A stretch of DNA of 64,000 nt, from NCBI GenBank assembly GCA_017399695.1, contig JAFQBK010000016.1:248001-312000 (forward strand), read 5' to 3'. Positions 61,460-64,000 of this stretch are shown here, piece after piece. Every line of letters begins with the position of its first letter. The stretch's first letter is position 1. Source of the stretch: Clostridia bacterium. Its GTDB lineage: Bacteria > Bacillota > Clostridia > UBA1381 > UBA9506. The position numbers and the translations under genes are program-made. Below the pieces are notes generated by a model. The model did not search any database, was not told the DNA's origin, and saw only the letters and a program-made list of their open reading frames with translations.

Positions 61460-63349
61460 TTACACAGAGAATGTCAAAAACTTCTCGCTGTACTGATGGA
61501 ACCAATAGTCTCTGCTCGTAACATACTTGAGCCTCGGTTCATCCAGTTCCTCTAAGCGTTCTACTTCACCGTTTGCCCACGCACTTACTCGTTCAATTGC
61601 ACGCTGGGTGCGCATAATAAGTCCGCCGATGCGCAGGTCCTGACGGTCAAAGCCGATGGCATTATTATTGGCATACCAAATCTCTGCCATCATCGAAAGC
61701 ATCCTTTCCATATCTTCTTTTAGGATTTTCAAATCCACTAAAATACGCTCGATTTCTTCCATATCGCGCTCTAAATAAGCTTTGCGCAGGCGATTACCCA
61801 TATTTCCTCTGCGGGTCATGACCTTAACAAACTGCTTATGGTACTCAAACAAATACGCAAGGTCTTTCGGGAATTCTGCTTTTTCCAGTTTTTCATACAA
61901 TTCTTTGTAATGACCGGTTAAGTCCAGATGCTCAAACTGCTTATCCAGCATACCCATTAAGATATCCTGACAGAAAGCCTGTTTAGTAATGGTAATCGTA
62001 TTCCAGTTGCCCGGTGTGCGGTCCATCCACTCATCCACTTCCTTAATATGGTCAGCATCGAACAAGAGGAAGGTTTCCATCTCATAGCCCGTACAAATGC
62101 GGAACATTTTTTCTAAATGCTCCATCGAAACATCCGGATAATAGATGTATTCCGCATAGAGCTGCATTCCTAAAAGTGCCTCATACACGCTGGTTTCTCC
62201 GCCGTCATCCGCCCAAAGAGTTGCACAGATTTCGCCGATTCCCGCGCGGTGGCACGCATGAAGTGCCGGAGGGGTTGCACGGAAGGTTTTGTTATAGTTT
62301 ACGCTGAGGCCTGCCCATGTCCAGATGCCACCGAAATAGGAGACATCGTTACCAAGTGCCTGATGCTTTTTAATCATCAGGTCGTGCGCCGCCTCGTCCT
62401 CCGTATAATAATCCCAGTAAACCATCGTTACATCATTCGGGATTTGCTCCTTGATGCTTTCCGGCAGGGAAATATTATCATCGTAATAGTTTGCCGTGGA
62501 AGATGCCAGTCGGAAGAACATATCCGCCCACATCATTGGCTCCATATTGTATTTTTTAACGATATCGCGCACGCGATTTAAGTGCCGCGACAGCATACCG
62601 AATTTATCAATTTCTGTTCCGTGGCGACGTTTATATTCGCCCGTACCTAGGTCAAACGCCTCATCCATTCCAATATGGATGCGTCTTGTAGTAAAGCATT
62701 CGGAGATGGTAGAAATCATCGCCTCAATAAACTCATAGGTTTCCGGCTCATCCACCAAAAGTGTCTCCGCCGTATCACGGATATTTGCCGCATAATTCCA
62801 CCAAAGCGGCTTTTTCAGGTGAGAAAGTGTCTGGATGCAGGGAACAACCTCGACGCCAAGCATCTGACCGAATTGGTCGATTTCCTTGAGTTCTTCTTTC
62901 GTATATGCGCCCCTTAAATAACCGAAATAAGGATACTTTTCTACTTTATAGACATCCTCCATATACATCACAAAGGTATTCATACCCATGCGGGCGATGC
63001 GGCTGATGATATCCTTTGCGGTTTTAACTTTATAGACCGCATTTCTCGAAACATCAGGCATAATACCGCCGCGCGGAATCAAACGTTTTTCTTCTATTTT
63101 GAAGCTTTCACTGCCCTTTTTGAGTTCATCTAAAAGGAAACAGAGTGCACGGCAAAAATCCGGAATGATTCCATAACTTAAAGAAACCATTCCACCTTTT
63201 TTCTCAATCTTTAGCCCGCCCTCCGACAGTTTTTCAAGCTCGACAACAACGCCATCATCGGCAACCGTAAAATCCATAACCTCTGAAAGATGCGCAATCG
63301 CGCCCGAAAGCTCATCTAACTGACCTGTAAACTTAAGCTTCATCATCAA
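61460..63349 (-). CDS. GH20-type beta-N-acetylhexosaminidase
   Basis: A 629-aa cytoplasmic GH20 enzyme. A short N-terminal domain is followed by a (beta/alpha)8 barrel beginning near RGGIMPDVSRNAVYKVKT. The catalytic Asp-Glu pair is seen in RIHIGMDEAFDLGTG, and WADMFFR and YFGGIWTWAG line the site. The C-terminal 200 residues are helical (YKELYEKLEKAEFPK). It would release terminal beta-GlcNAc, GalNAc or related sugars; which is not clear. It starts the operon after the promoter at 63377. Three ATGs in a row follow GAGGGG; the first is reported. Confidence 0.88.
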   Translation of the reverse strand: MMMKLKFTGQLDELSGAIAHLSEVMDFTVADDGVVVELEKLSEGGLKIEKKGGMVSLSYGIIPDFCRALCFLLDELKKGSESFKIEEKRLIPRGGIMPDVSRNAVYKVKTAKDIISRIARMGMNTFVMYMEDVYKVEKYPYFGYLRGAYTKEELKEIDQFGQMLGVEVVPCIQTLSHLKKPLWWNYAANIRDTAETLLVDEPETYEFIEAMISTISECFTTRRIHIGMDEAFDLGTGEYKRRHGTEIDKFGMLSRHLNRVRDIVKKYNMEPMMWADMFFRLASSTANYYDDNISLPESIKEQIPNDVTMVYWDYYTEDEAAHDLMIKKHQALGNDVSYFGGIWTWAGLSVNYNKTFRATPPALHACHRAGIGEICATLWADDGGETSVYEALLGMQLYAEYIYYPDVSMEHLEKMFRICTGYEMETFLLFDADHIKEVDEWMDRTPGNWNTITITKQAFCQDILMGMLDKQFEHLDLTGHYKELYEKLEKAEFPKDLAYLFEYHKQFVKVMTRRGNMGNRLRKAYLERDMEEIERILVDLKILKEDMERMLSMMAEIWYANNNAIGFDRQDLRIGGLIMRTQRAIERVSAWANGEVERLEELDEPRLKYVTSRDYWFHQYSEKFLTFSV

Positions 63350-63376
63350 AACCCCTCATTTCCTGTCATTGTATTT

Positions 63377-63405
63377 GGTATATCATAGGCAAAAACAGAT
63401 GTCAA
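63377..63405 (-). promoter_or_regulatory. Sigma-A promoter for the GH20 operon
   Basis: Minus-strand TTGACA, 17-bp spacer, TATACC, 28 bp before the GH20 ATG. It lies 6 bp from the palindrome at 63412-63441. Confidence 0.85.
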
Positions 63406-63411
63406 GGAAAC

Positions 63412-63441
63412 AATTTTTACTTTTTGCAAAAAGTAAAAATT
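63412..63441. promoter_or_regulatory. Perfect 30-bp palindrome upstream of the GH20 promoter
   Basis: AATTTTTACTTTTTG and its exact complement form a palindrome with no spacer, just upstream of the -35 box. Position and symmetry suit an activator or repressor site for the glycan operon. It could also be a hairpin in a read-through transcript. Confidence 0.6.
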
Positions 63442-63450
63442 ACATCCCCG

Positions 63451-63518
63451 TAAAAAGAAAAGGAGAGATAATATCTCTTCACCTGCTTGCACGGCAGGCG
63501 AAACATCATTACCTCTCC
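63451..63518 (-). terminator. Long two-stem terminator after the surface-protein gene
   Basis: Minus-strand outer stem GGAGAGGTAAT/ATTATCTCTCC (one G-T pair) and inner stem of 10 bp (TTTCGCCTGC with GCAGGTGAAG), then TTTTCTTTTT. It ends the gene at 63554. Confidence 0.88.
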
Positions 63519-63553
63519 TCTGTTTCGTAGTTGTTAATGCTGAAAAATATTAT

Positions 63554-64000
63554 TTAATCAATTCCTGCGACACGGAAAACCTCATTTTCAAACACCGGCT
63601 GAAGATCGTCTGTGTTATCCCATGCAAAAAGCTTGACCTCACCGGTATTTTGCGGCAGAACGGTACCTAAACCGAAGGAACCCTTTTGACCGGCTTTCAG
63701 ATGATAGTCAACCGTCAAAACTTCCTGGAGTATATTCTGGTTATCATAAACCGCTAAAACACCCAACATGGATGACATTGTGGGTTTAAGGTTTTTCATT
63801 GCCACCTCAAAAATCTGGAACCCGCCTGCCGTCATATTCGTAACAATATCGCCTTCGATATTACGGACAACGGCATCCTTTTTAATAACACCATCGCCTG
63901 TGTACTGTGCCTCTAAAATTCCGTCCGTAATAGCAAGTTCTGTGCCATCGCCGTCGCTATCCATAATAACAAGTTTAAGTGATACATTGTCCGCAAGCGG
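63554..64000 (-). CDS. C-terminal part of a large surface/secreted protein (5' end outside window)
   Basis: The frame is open through the right edge, so only the last 148 codons are seen. The fragment has an all-beta look with acidic loops (VIMDSDGDGTELAITDG) and ends in a module with GEVKLFAWDNTDDLQPVFENE. Segments of the form VKLFxWDxxxxxxPL occur at the C-terminus of many clostridial cell-surface glycosidases and binding proteins, which supports a secreted carbohydrate-related protein. The catalytic part, if any, lies outside. It is followed by a strong terminator. Confidence 0.65.
   Translation of the reverse strand, partial: PLADNVSLKLVIMDSDGDGTELAITDGILEAQYTGDGVIKKDAVVRNIEGDIVTNMTAGGFQIFEVAMKNLKPTMSSMLGVLAVYDNQNILQEVLTVDYHLKAGQKGSFGLGTVLPQNTGEVKLFAWDNTDDLQPVFENEVFRVAGID

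Noticed and set aside
1..64000. CRISPR arrays, tRNA or rRNA genes, insertion sequences
   Set aside because: No direct-repeat arrays, cloverleaf or rRNA-like sequence, transposase or terminal inverted repeats were seen on either strand.

Overview
The window reads as chromosomal core DNA of a Gram-positive, probably spore-forming member of the Clostridia (Firmicutes). The grounds are strong AGGAGG-type ribosome binding sites before almost every gene, dgt-dnaG-rpoD and der-plsY-gpsA gene orders typical of Firmicutes, a spoIIM gene beside xerD, sigma-A promoters close to TTGACA-17-TATAAT, and frequent TTG/GTG starts. Fucosidase, hexosaminidase and maltodextrin genes suggest a glycan-rich habitat such as a gut, but that is inference. 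I see no prophage, insertion sequence, CRISPR array, rRNA or tRNA gene.

Layout. Positions 1-3.1 kb: dgt, dnaG and the start of rpoD (DNA replication and sigma factor). 3.2-16.7 kb: a lipoprotein, xerD, spoIIM, a UPF0182 membrane protein, ftsY, gpsA, plsY, der, a DUF512 radical-SAM protein, rpmF with its DUF177 partner, and a secreted cell-wall amidase. 16.8-28.7 kb: ruvX, a glycosyltransferase/pyruvyltransferase fusion, tlyA, nth, a secreted phosphodiester glycosidase, galU, a TtcA-like tRNA thiolase, a YitT protein, an aldo/keto reductase and a Na+/phosphate symporter. 28.8-33.3 kb: malic enzyme and an aromatic amino acid operon (aroF-tyrA-aroB). 33.3-37.2 kb: a rhamnulokinase operon with a PfkB kinase, an esterase and an HD hydrolase. 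37.3-40.2 kb: rsmE, two small membrane proteins and glyA. 40.3-48.1 kb: a maltodextrin ABC importer with malQ and glgP. 48.3-52.5 kb is the only plus-strand block: a cysteine-rich protein, pgsA, valS and a DUF1292 protein. 52.6-64 kb returns to the minus strand: rluB, galK, a PdxK-like kinase, an Lrp regulator with an amino acid symporter, and a GH20-GH95-amidohydrolase glycan operon.

The most notable find is regulatory. The 350 bp before aroF holds a complete ribosome-mediated attenuator: a consensus promoter, a 45-codon GTG-started leader ORF with 12 Phe/Tyr codons in a 16-codon run, an antiterminator pairing of 14 bp plus GGG/CCC, and a 12-bp terminator ending 42 bp before aroF. The operon makes DAHP, dehydroquinate and the tyrosine branch, so starvation for charged tRNA-Phe or tRNA-Tyr should raise its expression.

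Other points to follow up are a GT4-CsaB fusion, two secreted proteins whose recognisable enzyme folds appear to have lost their catalytic residues, a 17-cysteine small protein, and a perfect 30-bp palindrome next to the promoter of the glycan operon. All functional names come from reading motifs by eye; no database search was run.
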